Shown: positions 18,054 to 27,413, numbered from the stretch's first letter. The stretch is 64,000 bases of DNA from Bizionia myxarmorum (GCF_008086205.1 NZ_VSKK01000002.1:372001-436000), one strand, 5' to 3'. Numbers and translations: made by a program. The notes: generated from the letters alone by a model not told the origin.

Positions 18054-19783
18054 TCTGTAATCTTCATATCTTTGATAATGGCATCCATTTTAGCTTCTAA
18101 TGCGGTTTCTGTAGCTATAAAATTAGACACATTATCTAAAGTGGTGTTTACGCTAATATAATATTTAATTTTAGGCTCTGTTCCACTTGGTCTTAAAGCT
18201 ATTTGACTGCCGTCTTCAGTATAATAAATAAGCACATTGGATTTTGGAACGCTAATTGGTTCGGTTTTGCCAGTTTTAATATTTTTAGTTACCGATAATT
18301 GATAATCTTCTATTTTTAAAACTTTAGAACCATTGACCATTTTCAAAGGATTCTCACGAGCTTCAACCATCATTTGCTTGATTTCTTCAGCACCTTCAAT
18401 TCCTTTTTTAGTAATGGATATGAGACGTTCTTTATAAAAGCCATGTGTTATATACATGTTAATCAGTTCTTCATAAACTGAACTACCTTTAGCTTTCGCT
18501 TGGGCAGCTATTTCACAAGCCAGTAGGGTAGCGGTAACGGCATCTTTATCACGAACGAAATCACCAACCATAAACCCGAAACTTTCTTCCCCACCACCAA
18601 TAAAATCGAGTGCGGGAAAGTCTTTAATCATTTTGGCAATCCACTTAAAACCGGTTAAGCCAATTTTGCATTCTACCTCATAAGCTTTGGCTAATTCCGT
18701 CATCATAGGTGTAGAGACAATAGTGGATCCTATAAATTCTTTTCCTTTAATTTTATTTGATTTTTGCCATTGCTTCAGCAAAAACTCCGTCATGATTACC
18801 ATGGATTGGTTGCCATTTAGCAAAATCATGTTATTATCTAAATCTCTAACAGCAATTCCAATGCGGTCGCTATCAGGATCTGTTCCAATAACTATATCTG
18901 CATGGACTTTTTCTGCCAGTTCCAAAGCCATTTTTAAAGCCGCAGGTTCTTCCGGGTTTGGCGATTTAACCGTTGGAAAATCACCATCTGGCTTGGCTTG
19001 TTCTGCAACAATATGAACTTGATTATAGCCCGCACGTTTTAAAGTATCCGGAATAATAGTAATAGATGTGCCATGCAATGAGGTGAAAACAATATTGAGA
19101 TTGTCCTTCGCTTTTTGGTCTGTATTAAAACTACCATTTTTTACGGATGCATCTATAAATACATTATCGACTTCTTCACCTATAATATGAATTAAAGATT
19201 CTTTAGCTTCAAAGTTGATTTCGGAATACTTTAAGCGATTAATTTCAGCAATAATTTCGGCATCTTGTGGTGGCACTAATTGTCCACCATCTTGCCAATA
19301 TACCTTAAACCCATTGTATTCTGGAGGATTGTGTGATGCTGTTAAAACAATTCCACAATGGCATTTTAAATATTTTAAAGTGAAAGATAACTCGGGTGTT
19401 GGGCGTAAATCTTCGAATAAGAAAACTTCGATATTGTTTGCCGAAAAAACATCAGCTACCAATTTGGCTAATGATTGGCTGTTGTGTCGGCAATCGAAAG
19501 CAATAGCTACTTTTATGGTTTCATTAGGGAAACTTTGTTTTAGGTAATTGCTTAAACCTTGGGTGTTTTTTCCTAAAGTATATTTATTAATGCGGTTGGT
19601 TCCAATTCCCATGATCCCGCGCATGCCGCCAGTTCCAAACTCCAAATCTTTATAAAAAGATTCTTGAAGATCATTGGGTTTGTTGGCCATTAAATTCTTT
19701 ATATAATCTTGAGTTTCTGTATCAAAAGTAGGCGTTAACCACGTGTTTATGCGTTCTAGTAATTCTGGTTTAATATCTATCAT
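18050..19783 (-). CDS. Phosphosugar mutase (phosphoglucomutase/phosphomannomutase family)
   Basis: A 577-residue alpha-D-phosphohexomutase that interconverts sugar 1- and 6-phosphates. The phosphoserine loop is [17 protein letters not shown], the Mg2+ loop [13 protein letters not shown], the sugar-specificity loop GGGEESFG and the phosphate-binding loop [14 protein letters not shown]; all key residues are present. The length fits the PGM2-like bacterial group that may also use phosphopentoses. I choose the ATG at 19783. A GTG at 19801 would add six residues with no family support. It is followed with a 4-base overlap by the MsbA-like exporter gene. Confidence 0.9.
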   Translation of the reverse strand: MIDIKPELLERINTWLTPTFDTETQDYIKNLMANKPNDLQESFYKDLEFGTGGMRGIMGIGTNRINKYTLGKNTQGLSNYLKQSFPNETIKVAIAFDCRHNSQSLAKLVADVFSANNIEVFLFEDLRPTPELSFTLKYLKCHCGIVLTASHNPPEYNGFKVYWQDGGQLVPPQDAEIIAEINRLKYSEINFEAKESLIHIIGEEVDNVFIDASVKNGSFNTDQKAKDNLNIVFTSLHGTSITIIPDTLKRAGYNQVHIVAEQAKPDGDFPTVKSPNPEEPAALKMALELAEKVHADIVIGTDPDSDRIGIAVRDLDNNMILLNGNQSMVIMTEFLLKQWQKSNKIKGKEFIGSTIVSTPMMTELAKAYEVECKIGLTGFKWIAKMIKDFPALDFIGGGEESFGFMVGDFVRDKDAVTATLLACEIAAQAKAKGSSVYEELINMYITHGFYKERLISITKKGIEGAEEIKQMMVEARENPLKMVNGSKVLKIEDYQLSVTKNIKTGKTEPISVPKSNVLIYYTEDGSQIALRPSGTEPKIKYYISVNTTLDNVSNFIATETALEAKMDAIIKDMKITE

Positions 19784-19875
19784 AATAGTAGTAAATAGCA
19801 CACAAAAGTGCGTAATTCAAAAAAAAATGCAGTTTTAGTACCTGCTTCTAAAATTTAAAAATGAAAAGACGATTG

Positions 19876-20817
19876 CTATATATTATCTTTTATTAAATAG
19901 CGTTTTCGATCTTCTTTAGTTCTTAAAATAATTTCACCTAAAAATCCGGCAACAAAAAATTGCGTTCCGATAATCATGGTAACTAAAGCGATATAAAATT
20001 GAGGTTTATCCGTAATTAGTCGCCCGTAAGGATTTAAAAACAGCTTATCAATTCCTAAATATATGGCGAAAACAAATCCGATAGCCAACATAATAACGCC
20101 AAGAGAACCAAATAAATGCATGGGTTGACGCCCGAATCTTGAAATAAACCAAATGGTTATTAAATCTAAAAAGCCATGAACAAAACGATCCATTCCAAAT
20201 TTAGTTTCGCCATATTTCCGCGCTTGATGTTGAACCACTTTTTCGCCTATTTTGCTGAAACCCGCATTTTTAGCTAAAACGGGAATATAACGGTGCATTT
20301 CACCATTTACATCAATGTTTTTAACCACATTATGATGATAGGCTTTTAGTCCGCAGTTGAAATCATTCAGTTTAACACCAGAGGTTTTCCGGGCAGCCCA
20401 ATTAAATAATTTAGAAGGCATATTCTTTGAAAGTACGGAATCGTAGCGTTTTTTCTTCCAACCCGAAACCATATCGAAGCCTTCAGAAATAATCATATTA
20501 TAAAGATCGGGGATTTCTTCTGGATTATCTTGTAGATCGGCGTCCATGGTAATAATAACATCACCTTGCGCTTTTTCAAAACCAGCATGTAAGGCTTGCG
20601 ATTTCCCAAAATTTCGTAAAAACTGAATCCCTTTTACAGCGCTATTTTTTTGTGATAGTTTCTGGATGGTTTCCCAAGAACCATCGGTGCTGCCATCATC
20701 AATAAAAAGTATTTCATACGAAAAATGATTGGATTGCATAACATTTGCAATCCAATCATGAAGCTCGTTTAAAGACTCTTTTTCGTTAAGTAGTGGTATG
20801 ACTACTGATATATTCAT
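19876..20817 (-). CDS. Family 2 glycosyltransferase (dolichol-phosphate mannosyltransferase / GtrB-like)
   Basis: A 313-residue protein with an N-terminal GT-A domain: VVIPLLNEKESL, the acid pair in FIDDGSTDGSW, the DxD-type MDADLQDNPEEIPDL, and RNFGKSQALHAGF. Two C-terminal membrane helices follow (about residues 230-255 and 265-290). This architecture transfers a sugar from a nucleotide donor to undecaprenyl phosphate on the cytoplasmic face. The acceptor and sugar are inferred from the DPM1/GtrB family, not seen. It is next to a DUF4199 gene on the same strand (43-base gap). Confidence 0.87.
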   Translation of the reverse strand: MNISVVIPLLNEKESLNELHDWIANVMQSNHFSYEILFIDDGSTDGSWETIQKLSQKNSAVKGIQFLRNFGKSQALHAGFEKAQGDVIITMDADLQDNPEEIPDLYNMIISEGFDMVSGWKKKRYDSVLSKNMPSKLFNWAARKTSGVKLNDFNCGLKAYHHNVVKNIDVNGEMHRYIPVLAKNAGFSKIGEKVVQHQARKYGETKFGMDRFVHGFLDLITIWFISRFGRQPMHLFGSLGVIMLAIGFVFAIYLGIDKLFLNPYGRLITDKPQFYIALVTMIIGTQFFVAGFLGEIILRTKEDRKRYLIKDNI

Positions 20818-20860
20818 GTATGTAAATTCATATTTGAAACATCAAAAGTAACGAAATTAA

Positions 20861-21415
20861 TTAAGCTTCTATAGGTTCTTTTTTCACAACTAAAGCCACA
20901 ATTAGTCCAACGACACTAAATCCGACTAATTGAAAAACGATACCTTGAAGAATATTTGTAAGAGAATACAAATTTTCTTGTTTTTGCATTTCTTCAACAA
21001 TACCGGCTATTGATTCCTCTGGAGTTCCAAAACCACGCATCATTTCTACTTGAGTTTCAATAATTTTTTCTTGTAAAACAACAGAAGCTTCTTGATCAAT
21101 GACATTGAAAATAACAAAACTTATTATAGAACTGATAACCAAACCAATTAAAATTGTTATAAAATAAGATGAAAATGCACCTTTAAAACTGATGAATCCG
21201 TTTAATAGCGCTTTTGATTTTATGGAAGACAGGACGCCTACTACAATTACTAATATCATAATTGCAACCCCAAACCACCATTTTGTGAATAAGTCCAGGT
21301 TTACAGCGTAGGCTAATACGGTTACTAAAGATAGAACGCCGCCTAAATAAAGTCCATAATTAATGGCAATAGATTTAGTCGTATTTGTGGTCATTGGGTT
21401 TGTAGTTGTTTCCAT
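20861..21415 (-). CDS. DUF4199 membrane protein
   Basis: A 184-residue integral membrane protein with four hydrophobic segments (about residues 18-40, 44-62, 78-103 and 155-178). A charged loop between the third and fourth contains EEMQKQENLY. The pattern matches the Bacteroidota family DUF4199, whose function is unknown. It precedes the family 2 glycosyltransferase with a 43-base gap, an arrangement that suggests co-transcription and perhaps a shared role in envelope glycolipid handling. That link is inference. Confidence 0.8.
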   Translation of the reverse strand: METTTNPMTTNTTKSIAINYGLYLGGVLSLVTVLAYAVNLDLFTKWWFGVAIMILVIVVGVLSSIKSKALLNGFISFKGAFSSYFITILIGLVISSIISFVIFNVIDQEASVVLQEKIIETQVEMMRGFGTPEESIAGIVEEMQKQENLYSLTNILQGIVFQLVGFSVVGLIVALVVKKEPIEA

Positions 21416-21508
21416 GTTTTTATATGTTTGAAATGGTTAAAAATAGTTAGTATTCAAATATATAAAAACGTTACAAAAAAAAGATGTTATAAATATTTTA
21501 AAAAAGTA

Positions 21509-21538
21509 TTGCACAGTTATTAAAATTGGTTAAATTTG
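21509..21538 (+). promoter_or_regulatory. Promoter of rpmE2
   Basis: TTG at 21509-21511 and TAAATTTG at 21531-21538 are separated by 19 bases, the Bacteroidota -33/-7 arrangement. The same spacing is seen at rpmH in this window. Transcription should start near 21545. Confidence 0.7.
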
Positions 21539-21573
21539 CACCTCGAAAAAGTAAGACATTAAAGCATTTAGCG

Positions 21574-21825
21574 ATGAAAAAAGATATACATCCAGAAAAT
21601 TATAGAGTAGTAGCATTTAAAGACATGTCTAATGAAGACGTTTTTTTAACAAAATCTACTGCAAACACAAACGAAACTTTAGAGGTGGAAGGTGTTGAAT
21701 ATCCATTAGTTAAAATGGAGATTTCAAGAACATCTCATCCATTTTACACAGGTAAATCTAAACTAATAGATACTGCAGGACGTATTGACAAGTTCAAAAC
21801 TAAATACGCTAAATTCAAAAAATAA
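21574..21825 (+). CDS. rpmE2: 50S ribosomal protein L31 type B
   Basis: An 83-residue ribosomal protein beginning [11 protein letters not shown] and ending [10 protein letters not shown]. It has the conserved [13 protein letters not shown] segment. No CxxC zinc pairs are present, so it is the zinc-independent type B form. The upstream extension to 21526 is rejected because it would lie over the promoter and leader. A strong terminator follows, so the gene is monocistronic. Confidence 0.96.
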   Translation: MKKDIHPENYRVVAFKDMSNEDVFLTKSTANTNETLEVEGVEYPLVKMEISRTSHPFYTGKSKLIDTAGRIDKFKTKYAKFKK

Positions 21826-21847
21826 GTTTAGCTTAAAATATATTTCT

Positions 21848-21876
21848 AAAAGCCTTTCAACTATTGAAAGGCTTTT
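21848..21876 (+). terminator. Terminator of rpmE2
   Basis: AAAAGCCTTTCAA-CTA-TTGAAAGGCTTTT followed by a T-run. It ends 27 bases before the next ATG, so the next gene probably depends on read-through or on a promoter inside this short space. Confidence 0.88.
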
Positions 21877-21902
21877 TTTATTTTTACCAAAAAGCTTTTA
21901 TC

Positions 21903-23078
21903 ATGAATTATATCCTTTTTGATGGTCCGTCTCGCAATAATTTATTGCCTTTTACCTTTACACGTCCTGTTGCAGATATTCGTATTGGAATTTTAACCAT
22001 ACGCGAAAAATGGGAAATGTATTTAGATTATACAACAACCACGGTAACCGAAGATTATCTGTCGGATAAATTCCCTATGGTTGAAATGGAGCAGAACGTG
22101 ATGATTAACGCATCATATTGCCCTAACCACGAATTGGTGGCTATGATTAAAGATTTGCAAGAGAATCAGGCTATTTTTAAAGGTGAAGATGTAATTGCAT
22201 TTTTTACGACAGATTCTCAAGAAGAAGTCGATTTTGATGCATATGAAGCTATTGAATACAACGAAGCACTTTTAAAAGTTGCAAACACTTGGGATATTTT
22301 TTTTAAAAACGGCGAAGCTATTCAAGACGATTTTGACTTGATAACAAATGGCAGACAGTCTGAAGAAATACCAGAAAAAACAATAGTTTTCAACAGAGCA
22401 AACATTTTTATTGAAGAAGGTGCTAAATTGCCTTTCTGCTCATTAAATGCTGAAAATGGTCCTATTTATATTGGCAAGAATGCCGAGATAATGGAAGGTA
22501 GCTTTATTCGTGGACCTTTTGCCTTATGTGATCATGCTACCGTAAAAATGGGCGCTAAAATTTATGGTCCTACTACAATTGGGCCTCATAGTAAAGTAGG
22601 AGGAGAGGTTAATAATTCCGTTATATTTGGTTATTCTAATAAAGGCCACGATGGCTTTTTAGGAAATTCTGTAATAGGAGAATGGTGTAATTTAGGAGCG
22701 GACACTAATAATTCCAATTTAAAAAATAATTATACCGAAGTACGTCTTTGGGATTACGAAACCGAAGGTTTTGCCAAAACAGGTTTACAGTTTTGTGGAC
22801 TCATGATGGGAGATCACAGTAAGTGCGGTATTAATACCATGTTTAATACCGGAACAGTAATTGGTGTGAGTGCAAATATTTTTGGAAGTGGATTTCCAAG
22901 AAATTTCGTACCAAGTTTTTCTTGGGGAGGCAGTAAAGGCTTCACAACTTATTTAACCAAAAAAGCTTTTGAGGTAGCAGAAGTGGTTATGTCTCGTAGG
23001 GAAATAGAATTTACCGAGCAAGATTCTGCTATTTTAGAACATGTGTTTGAGGAAACTAAAAAGTTTAGAAGGGAATAG
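21903..23078 (+). CDS. GlmU-like sugar nucleotidyltransferase/acetyltransferase-family protein
   Basis: 391 residues starting MNYILFDGPSRNNLLP (ATG at 21903). The earlier in-frame ATG at 21864 falls inside the rpmE2 terminator. The N-terminal half is a degenerate nucleotidyltransferase-like domain with FTRPVADIRIGILTIREKWE. The C-terminal half is a left-handed beta-helix of hexapeptide repeats (IYIGKNAEIMEG, CDHATVKMGAKIYGPTTIG, LGADTNNSNLKNNY). Bacteroidota carry this family under names such as GlmU or glucose-1-phosphate thymidylyltransferase. The canonical nucleotide-binding GxGTRM signature is absent at the N terminus, so real nucleotidyltransferase activity is uncertain. A role in UDP-GlcNAc or related sugar activation is the usual assignment. 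Confidence 0.8.
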   Translation: MNYILFDGPSRNNLLPFTFTRPVADIRIGILTIREKWEMYLDYTTTTVTEDYLSDKFPMVEMEQNVMINASYCPNHELVAMIKDLQENQAIFKGEDVIAFFTTDSQEEVDFDAYEAIEYNEALLKVANTWDIFFKNGEAIQDDFDLITNGRQSEEIPEKTIVFNRANIFIEEGAKLPFCSLNAENGPIYIGKNAEIMEGSFIRGPFALCDHATVKMGAKIYGPTTIGPHSKVGGEVNNSVIFGYSNKGHDGFLGNSVIGEWCNLGADTNNSNLKNNYTEVRLWDYETEGFAKTGLQFCGLMMGDHSKCGINTMFNTGTVIGVSANIFGSGFPRNFVPSFSWGGSKGFTTYLTKKAFEVAEVVMSRREIEFTEQDSAILEHVFEETKKFRRE

Positions 23079-23166
23079 AGTTTAATCTCTTTAAGTTATT
23101 ATTATATTAAAGCAAACAATTTTTACCGATTAGTTTGTTACTTTTACCTGTATTTATAAATATAGA

Positions 23167-23883
23167 GTGATGATTAAGCAACTCTTTTCTAATCATAAAC
23201 TATTTGCATTGTTGTATTTTTCAATGCTTTTAATTGACATACTTGTAAAATTGAATTTGCCCCCATTTCCGTTTAGACTATTTTCTAAACCTTTTATATT
23301 ATTGCTTTTGTTAGTGTATTATATTTTTAATAAAACAGGGAATAATAAAAGAAAGCAATTGTGGATGTTTTTAGCCTTAATAAGTTTTTTTGTTGGAGAT
23401 CTACTTATAATAAATAACACAAACCTTATTTTTGTAAGCATAAGTCTATTCGTTTTTTCACTTGGAAAAATATTTTTCTGTTTAAAGTTTTCTCATAGAA
23501 AAGAATACAGAATTTCAAGATTAATCCCTTTAGCAGTTTTACTATTTTGTTACATTATCTTTTTTACGGCACTTCTTTTAAATGATCTTAAAAGCTTTTT
23601 TATACCTGCATTAATAACCTTTTTTTTAACTTTATTAATGTTTCAGCTTGCTTATTTAAGAAAGGATGTATTTAATAAAGAGAGTTACTTTTATGTACTT
23701 TTTGGAGTTTTTTCATATTCAATTTGTGAAGGCATGATGGCTATTAAAACATTTAAATTTGATTTGCAATTTCAAGATTTTTTTATAATGTTCCTTTATG
23801 GATTAGGGCTGTATTTTGTGGTATTTGGAATTATAAATGAGAAGGAGGACGAGCATAAGTTATTAGAAAAACAAGAGGTATAA
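23167..23883 (+). CDS. YhhN-like (lysoplasmalogenase family) membrane protein
   Basis: A 238-residue membrane protein with seven or eight hydrophobic helices. The order of landmarks fits the YhhN/TMEM86 family: SKPFILLLLLVYY (the TKP helix), FFVGDLLII, FSLGKIFFCLKF, FSYSICEGMMAIKTF and YGLGLYFVVFGII near the end. TMEM86 members hydrolyse the vinyl-ether bond of lysoplasmalogen, and bacterial members are mostly uncharacterised. Here the usual 'SDS' of the penultimate helix is replaced by CEG, so catalysis should not be assumed. It is a single gene with no partner. Confidence 0.65.
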   Translation: MMIKQLFSNHKLFALLYFSMLLIDILVKLNLPPFPFRLFSKPFILLLLLVYYIFNKTGNNKRKQLWMFLALISFFVGDLLIINNTNLIFVSISLFVFSLGKIFFCLKFSHRKEYRISRLIPLAVLLFCYIIFFTALLLNDLKSFFIPALITFFLTLLMFQLAYLRKDVFNKESYFYVLFGVFSYSICEGMMAIKTFKFDLQFQDFFIMFLYGLGLYFVVFGIINEKEDEHKLLEKQEV

Positions 23884-23894
23884 AAAAATTTTTA

Positions 23895-23920
23895 TAACAG
23901 GTCTTAATTCTAACCTGTTA
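23895..23920 (+). terminator. Possible weak terminator hairpin
   Basis: TAACAGGT / ACCTGTTA (8-bp stem, 10-base loop), 11 bases after the stop of the YhhN-like gene. No clear U-tract follows, so it is only a candidate. Confidence 0.35.
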
Positions 23921-24095
23921 ATAGTATTAATTTCTAAACCTTCAATTTTTACTTTAAAATAGTGATTTTTCATCATAATAAGCAAGTACCATATAGATGC
24001 TAATCGTTACCAAAATTGCCACTATAAAACATGGTTTTTAGGATATTAAAAGATTTAGACGCGAATAAGCTTCATTTGTCTAGAATTTTGATATG

Positions 24096-24127
24096 AACCT
24101 CATAGGTTTTTAAACCCTGGAGGTTTT
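24096..24127. terminator. Imperfect hairpin between convergent genes
   Basis: AACCTC / GAGGTT with inner GGTTT/AAACC pairing and TTTT on the right. It lies just before the stop of the convergent peptide-binding lipoprotein gene. It is a candidate terminator for rightward transcripts; the leftward direction lacks a U-run. Confidence 0.35.
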
Positions 24128-24147
24128 GTGTTCTCTTAATGACAGAT

Positions 24148-25731
24148 TCAATCTATTTTATTCACCCGTTTTAGATCCAATAAATTAATAGGATTAATAC
24201 CTAATCCTGAAATGGTTTTTCTGGTAAATCTTACTACTTCATCATAAAACATAGGAACAACCGGTGCAGATGTCATAACTAAACTATCCATTTTAGAGTA
24301 AAGTGCTTCTCTTCTAAGGGTATTGGTTTCCGTAAACGCCTGCTCGTACCAACTATCGAATTGTTCATTTTTGTAATGCGAATAATTTGGACCATCGGGA
24401 GCGAAGTTTTTACTGTAATAAAGAGATAAGTAATTCTCGGCATCTGGATAATCGGCCACCCAGCTGGCTCTAAACATATCTAATTGACCATTGGCTTTAG
24501 AGTCTTTTAAACTAGACGCTGGAACCACACTTACATTAACGATTAAACCTGTTTTTTGAAGTTCACGCTGAATATATTCGCAAAAACTCAAATAGTTACT
24601 AGTTGTTGTTAAAGTGATTTCTGGAGTTCCATTACCGGTTTCCAATTTATATTGATTGACTAATTCCTTTGCTTTTTGAGGTTGATAATTAAACCCAGAC
24701 AATTCGCTATAACCTGGCAAGCCTTTAGGTATAAAACCACCATGAGCCGGAATACCTACGCCGTTTCGGAGATAAATCATCATTTTTTCACGATCAAACC
24801 CATAATTAACTGCTTTTCGGATGTATTCTGACTGTATTTCAGAAACATCAGAATCCATTAAAAAAGCCAAATATTCAGTGTTTAGATACGGGCCACGAAT
24901 CATGTTAACATCTTTAGCGTACATTTCTCGAAGTTCGCCATTCGCCGTTAGAATTTCATCTTTATAAGAAGCATCTAAACCAGAAACATAATCTATGTTT
25001 CCTTGTGCAAACTGTAAGAATTCACTTTGTTTATCAGGAAGAAATGTAATGGCCACAGCCTCTAGATAAGGTAATTTACTTCCTGATGCATCTACTTCAA
25101 AATAATTATTATTTCTTCTAAAAACGAGCTTTAAGTTTTCTTCCCAGCGCTGAAACTTAAATGGACCTGTACCAATTGGGTTTGCTCTGAAGTCGGTTCC
25201 AAAATGTTCTACAATTTCTTTGGGAACAACTGAACAATATTTCATTGTTAATAAACCAAGAAAAGCAGGAAAAGGTTGTTTTAGTTTTATTTCAAAAGTG
25301 GAATCATTAATCGCGCGGAAGTCTGAAACCTTATTTAAAACCCAGCTGCCAGGTGAAGCAATTTGCTTGTCTTTTAACCTATTTAAGCTGTATTCAAAAT
25401 CAGAAGCTGTAACGTTTCGCGTAGAATCTTTGCCAAATAAAGCATGATTATGAAAATAAACATCTGGACGTAATGTAAAAGTGTAGGTTTTAGCACTATC
25501 GGAAATAATCCAATTTTTAGCAATACTTGGTTGCACATTTAAGCTATCATCCATTTCAACCAACCCATTGAATAATTGATTAGTTGCCCAAATATCTGCC
25601 AAATCTTTTGAGAAAGCGGGATCTAGAGAACTGATGTTTTTATGCTCATTATAACGAAAAACTCCAGTAAATTCCTGATTTTTAGAAGAACAGCCAAAAA
25701 AAAGTAATAAAATTATTAGACGATATGTCAT
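24148..25731 (-). CDS. Peptide/oligopeptide-type ABC transporter substrate-binding lipoprotein (SBP family 5)
   Basis: 527 residues with a short lipoprotein signal (LLLFFGC, Cys14, then SSKNQE). The body is a family 5 solute-binding protein: LDPAFSKDLADIWATNQLFNGLVEMDD, TYTFTLRPDVYFHNH, ASDFEYSLNR, NPIGTGPFKFQRWE, IRKAVNYGFDREKMM and SWVADYPDAENYLSLYYS. DppA/OppA-like proteins bind di- or oligopeptides and hand them to an ABC permease. No permease or ATPase gene lies next to it, so it is an orphan here and must use components encoded elsewhere or act in another way. The ligand is unknown. Confidence 0.88.
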   Translation of the reverse strand: MTYRLIILLLFFGCSSKNQEFTGVFRYNEHKNISSLDPAFSKDLADIWATNQLFNGLVEMDDSLNVQPSIAKNWIISDSAKTYTFTLRPDVYFHNHALFGKDSTRNVTASDFEYSLNRLKDKQIASPGSWVLNKVSDFRAINDSTFEIKLKQPFPAFLGLLTMKYCSVVPKEIVEHFGTDFRANPIGTGPFKFQRWEENLKLVFRRNNNYFEVDASGSKLPYLEAVAITFLPDKQSEFLQFAQGNIDYVSGLDASYKDEILTANGELREMYAKDVNMIRGPYLNTEYLAFLMDSDVSEIQSEYIRKAVNYGFDREKMMIYLRNGVGIPAHGGFIPKGLPGYSELSGFNYQPQKAKELVNQYKLETGNGTPEITLTTTSNYLSFCEYIQRELQKTGLIVNVSVVPASSLKDSKANGQLDMFRASWVADYPDAENYLSLYYSKNFAPDGPNYSHYKNEQFDSWYEQAFTETNTLRREALYSKMDSLVMTSAPVVPMFYDEVVRFTRKTISGLGINPINLLDLKRVNKID

Positions 25732-25782
25732 TTGTATGTTAGGAATGTATATATTTATTAGTAAATCTAAAACATTAAAATT

Positions 25783-26604
25783 ATGAAAAAAAATTACATT
25801 TTACTTTTTATTTTTGCGCTTGGCTTTTTGCAAATAAATGCACAAACGCCTTGTTCACAAAGTAATCCTGCTCCTGTAACGAGTATTATTTACACTAATC
25901 CAGAAAGATCCAATGCAACTGTTGCTTTTGATATGGTTGTTGCTCCGGAAACGCAGTTTAGCTTAACGACGGTTACTGTAAAAATGGCAGCAGCATTAAT
26001 GGCTAACTTGAATCCTACAGGAACGGTTAGTATTTATAATAATGCATCAAACCTTCCTGGAACATTAGTTGTTTCTGAAGTTATTACGCCTACAGTTGTT
26101 ACAGAGGCACCTATTAGTACGTTTGCTATCTACACAGTAACATTCACATTTTCAACTCCTGTAGTTTTAAATAATTTAATCGGAACAACGCCAGCTACTT
26201 ATTGGGTTGGTTTTCAAATGGGGAATGTTAATGGTGGCGATACTGGGGTTACTGGTGGTGATGTTATTGCTGGATTACCTTATGCGGCAAAGGGTGCAGG
26301 TGCTTGGACTTTAGGAGCGCTTGATGGTACTTATACTTTTGAAGGTATATGTTTGTTGTCTGTTGATGATTTTTCTTTGAAAAGCATTTCTGTAACACCA
26401 AACCCTGCTCAAGATTATATTAATATTGATTTTCCGAATTCCATATCAAATTATACTACCGAGTTATTTGATATTGCTGGAAAACTGGTTCTGAAATCTA
26501 ATAATGTGGAGCGTTTAAATGTATCTAAATTACATTCAGGTATCTACATTTTAAAGATTTCAACAGATACAGGTTCTGTTTCAAAACGTATAATAAAGAG
26601 TTAA
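25783..26604 (+). CDS. Secreted protein with T9SS type A sorting domain
   Basis: 273 residues: a Sec signal peptide (about 1-20, LQINAQ), then a beta-rich domain of about 165 residues with alternating Thr/Val/Ala strands (TVKMAAALMANLNPTGTVSIY, PATYWVGFQMGNVNG), then a T9SS sorting domain (about 197-273: ISVTPNPAQDYINIDF, SGIYILKISTD, then RIIKS). The middle domain is not recognised; its form suggests a jelly-roll or lectin-like surface domain without an obvious active site. It is divergent from the orphan peptide-binding lipoprotein (51-base gap) and is followed by a strong terminator. Confidence 0.8.
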   Translation: MKKNYILLFIFALGFLQINAQTPCSQSNPAPVTSIIYTNPERSNATVAFDMVVAPETQFSLTTVTVKMAAALMANLNPTGTVSIYNNASNLPGTLVVSEVITPTVVTEAPISTFAIYTVTFTFSTPVVLNNLIGTTPATYWVGFQMGNVNGGDTGVTGGDVIAGLPYAAKGAGAWTLGALDGTYTFEGICLLSVDDFSLKSISVTPNPAQDYINIDFPNSISNYTTELFDIAGKLVLKSNNVERLNVSKLHSGIYILKISTDTGSVSKRIIKS

Positions 26605-26627
26605 GTTAGTATTTTAAAAAAGTTTTC

Positions 26628-26658
26628 AAAAGGCGTGCTTTAACAAAGCACGCCTTTT
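26628..26658 (+). terminator. Terminator of T9SS protein gene
   Basis: AAAAGGCGTGCTTT-AAC-AAAGCACGCCTTTT followed by more T residues, a strong GC-containing stem on a U-tract. Confidence 0.9.
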
Positions 26659-27000
26659 TTTTATGTTTTAGCTTTGGGAAAATAGCCTAAAATGAAAGTG
26701 TTACATTTATATTATTGGAAATTTATACCGTAATTATCCAACCGTAATTATCATAACAAGTATATAGCTTGCAATAATATTTTTACGGATAAAGTAGCTA
26801 TTAGCCGTCCCTTCGCTGGATACTTCAAAAACTAGTCACAAATGTCTATAAAAGCTAAAAAAGTCCTTTAAAACATCTAAAAAACGGCATGAGACTTTCA
26901 ATTATCCTCTTTTAACTTGAATTTAAGGTCGGACAATTTAAACACTATTATATTTACGCTTTATTAGTTAGCGTTGAATTATAAATAGGAAAAGCACGCA
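26659..27000. other. 342-bp spacer between convergent genes, with a 12-bp direct repeat
   Basis: Both flanking genes end here, so promoters are not expected. The only structure I see is ACCGTAATTATC repeated at 26727-26738 and 26741-26752 (14-base period). The central part, about 26800-26860, is more GC-rich than the rest. There is no ORF of credible length, no tRNA and no insertion-sequence ends. It could hold a small RNA or a decayed gene. Confidence 0.4.
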
Positions 27001-27297
27001 TTAGATACGCACGCCAACTGGTAACATACTTCTGTATTGTCTGTTTTTTCTAATAAATTTAGCAATTTCAGGGCTAGTTGGAACAACACTTAAATTACGT
27101 TCTTCTATATTTTCAAAAACGACTTTAATAAAATTGTTTTGGAAGGTTTCCGTGAAAATTTCTTCGGGAATAATTAATTTCGTCAAAAATATTTTACGTT
27201 CCTGAAGGGAATATTCAATTTTTGCAAGTTGATCGTCTATTTTTAATTCAAACTGGCGCAAAAAATCATTGTCAATGAGTTCATGTTCTTCTATCAT
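27001..27297 (-). CDS. Short GNAT-like protein lacking the acetyl-CoA loop
   Basis: A 98-residue protein that follows the layout of the short YjdJ-type N-acetyltransferases: an early strand 'FELKIDDQLAKIEYSLQ', a second strand ending in IP, a helix, then LSVVPTSPEIAKFIRKNRQY corresponding to the family's 'VVPxCPFAxxxxxxxPEY'. The Gly-rich R/QxxGxG acetyl-CoA pyrophosphate loop expected between the IP strand and the helix is replaced by TETFQNNF. It is therefore probably a GNAT fold that no longer binds acetyl-CoA in the usual way, perhaps a binding or structural protein. It is divergent from the alpha/beta hydrolase gene. Confidence 0.55.
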   Translation of the reverse strand: MIEEHELIDNDFLRQFELKIDDQLAKIEYSLQERKIFLTKLIIPEEIFTETFQNNFIKVVFENIEERNLSVVPTSPEIAKFIRKNRQYRSMLPVGVRI

Positions 27298-27413
27298 AAT
27301 ATTTTTTTTATTCAGTGGAACTATAGGAAGTGATTACTATTTTTACATAGTTTTGTATCGCTAATTTACGATAAATTATTGTGAAACGGAAGCATAAAGA
27401 GGTTTAATGCCGT

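Noticed and set aside
18687-19016. 109-residue plus-strand ORF inside the phosphosugar mutase gene (with others like it at 19215-19547 and 12904-13239)
   Set aside because: Antisense shadows of well-conserved enzymes, low-complexity Ser/Ala-rich translations with no domain.
21526-21573. N-terminal extension of ribosomal protein L31
   Set aside because: It covers the -7 element and leader; the family begins at MKKDIHP encoded from 21574.
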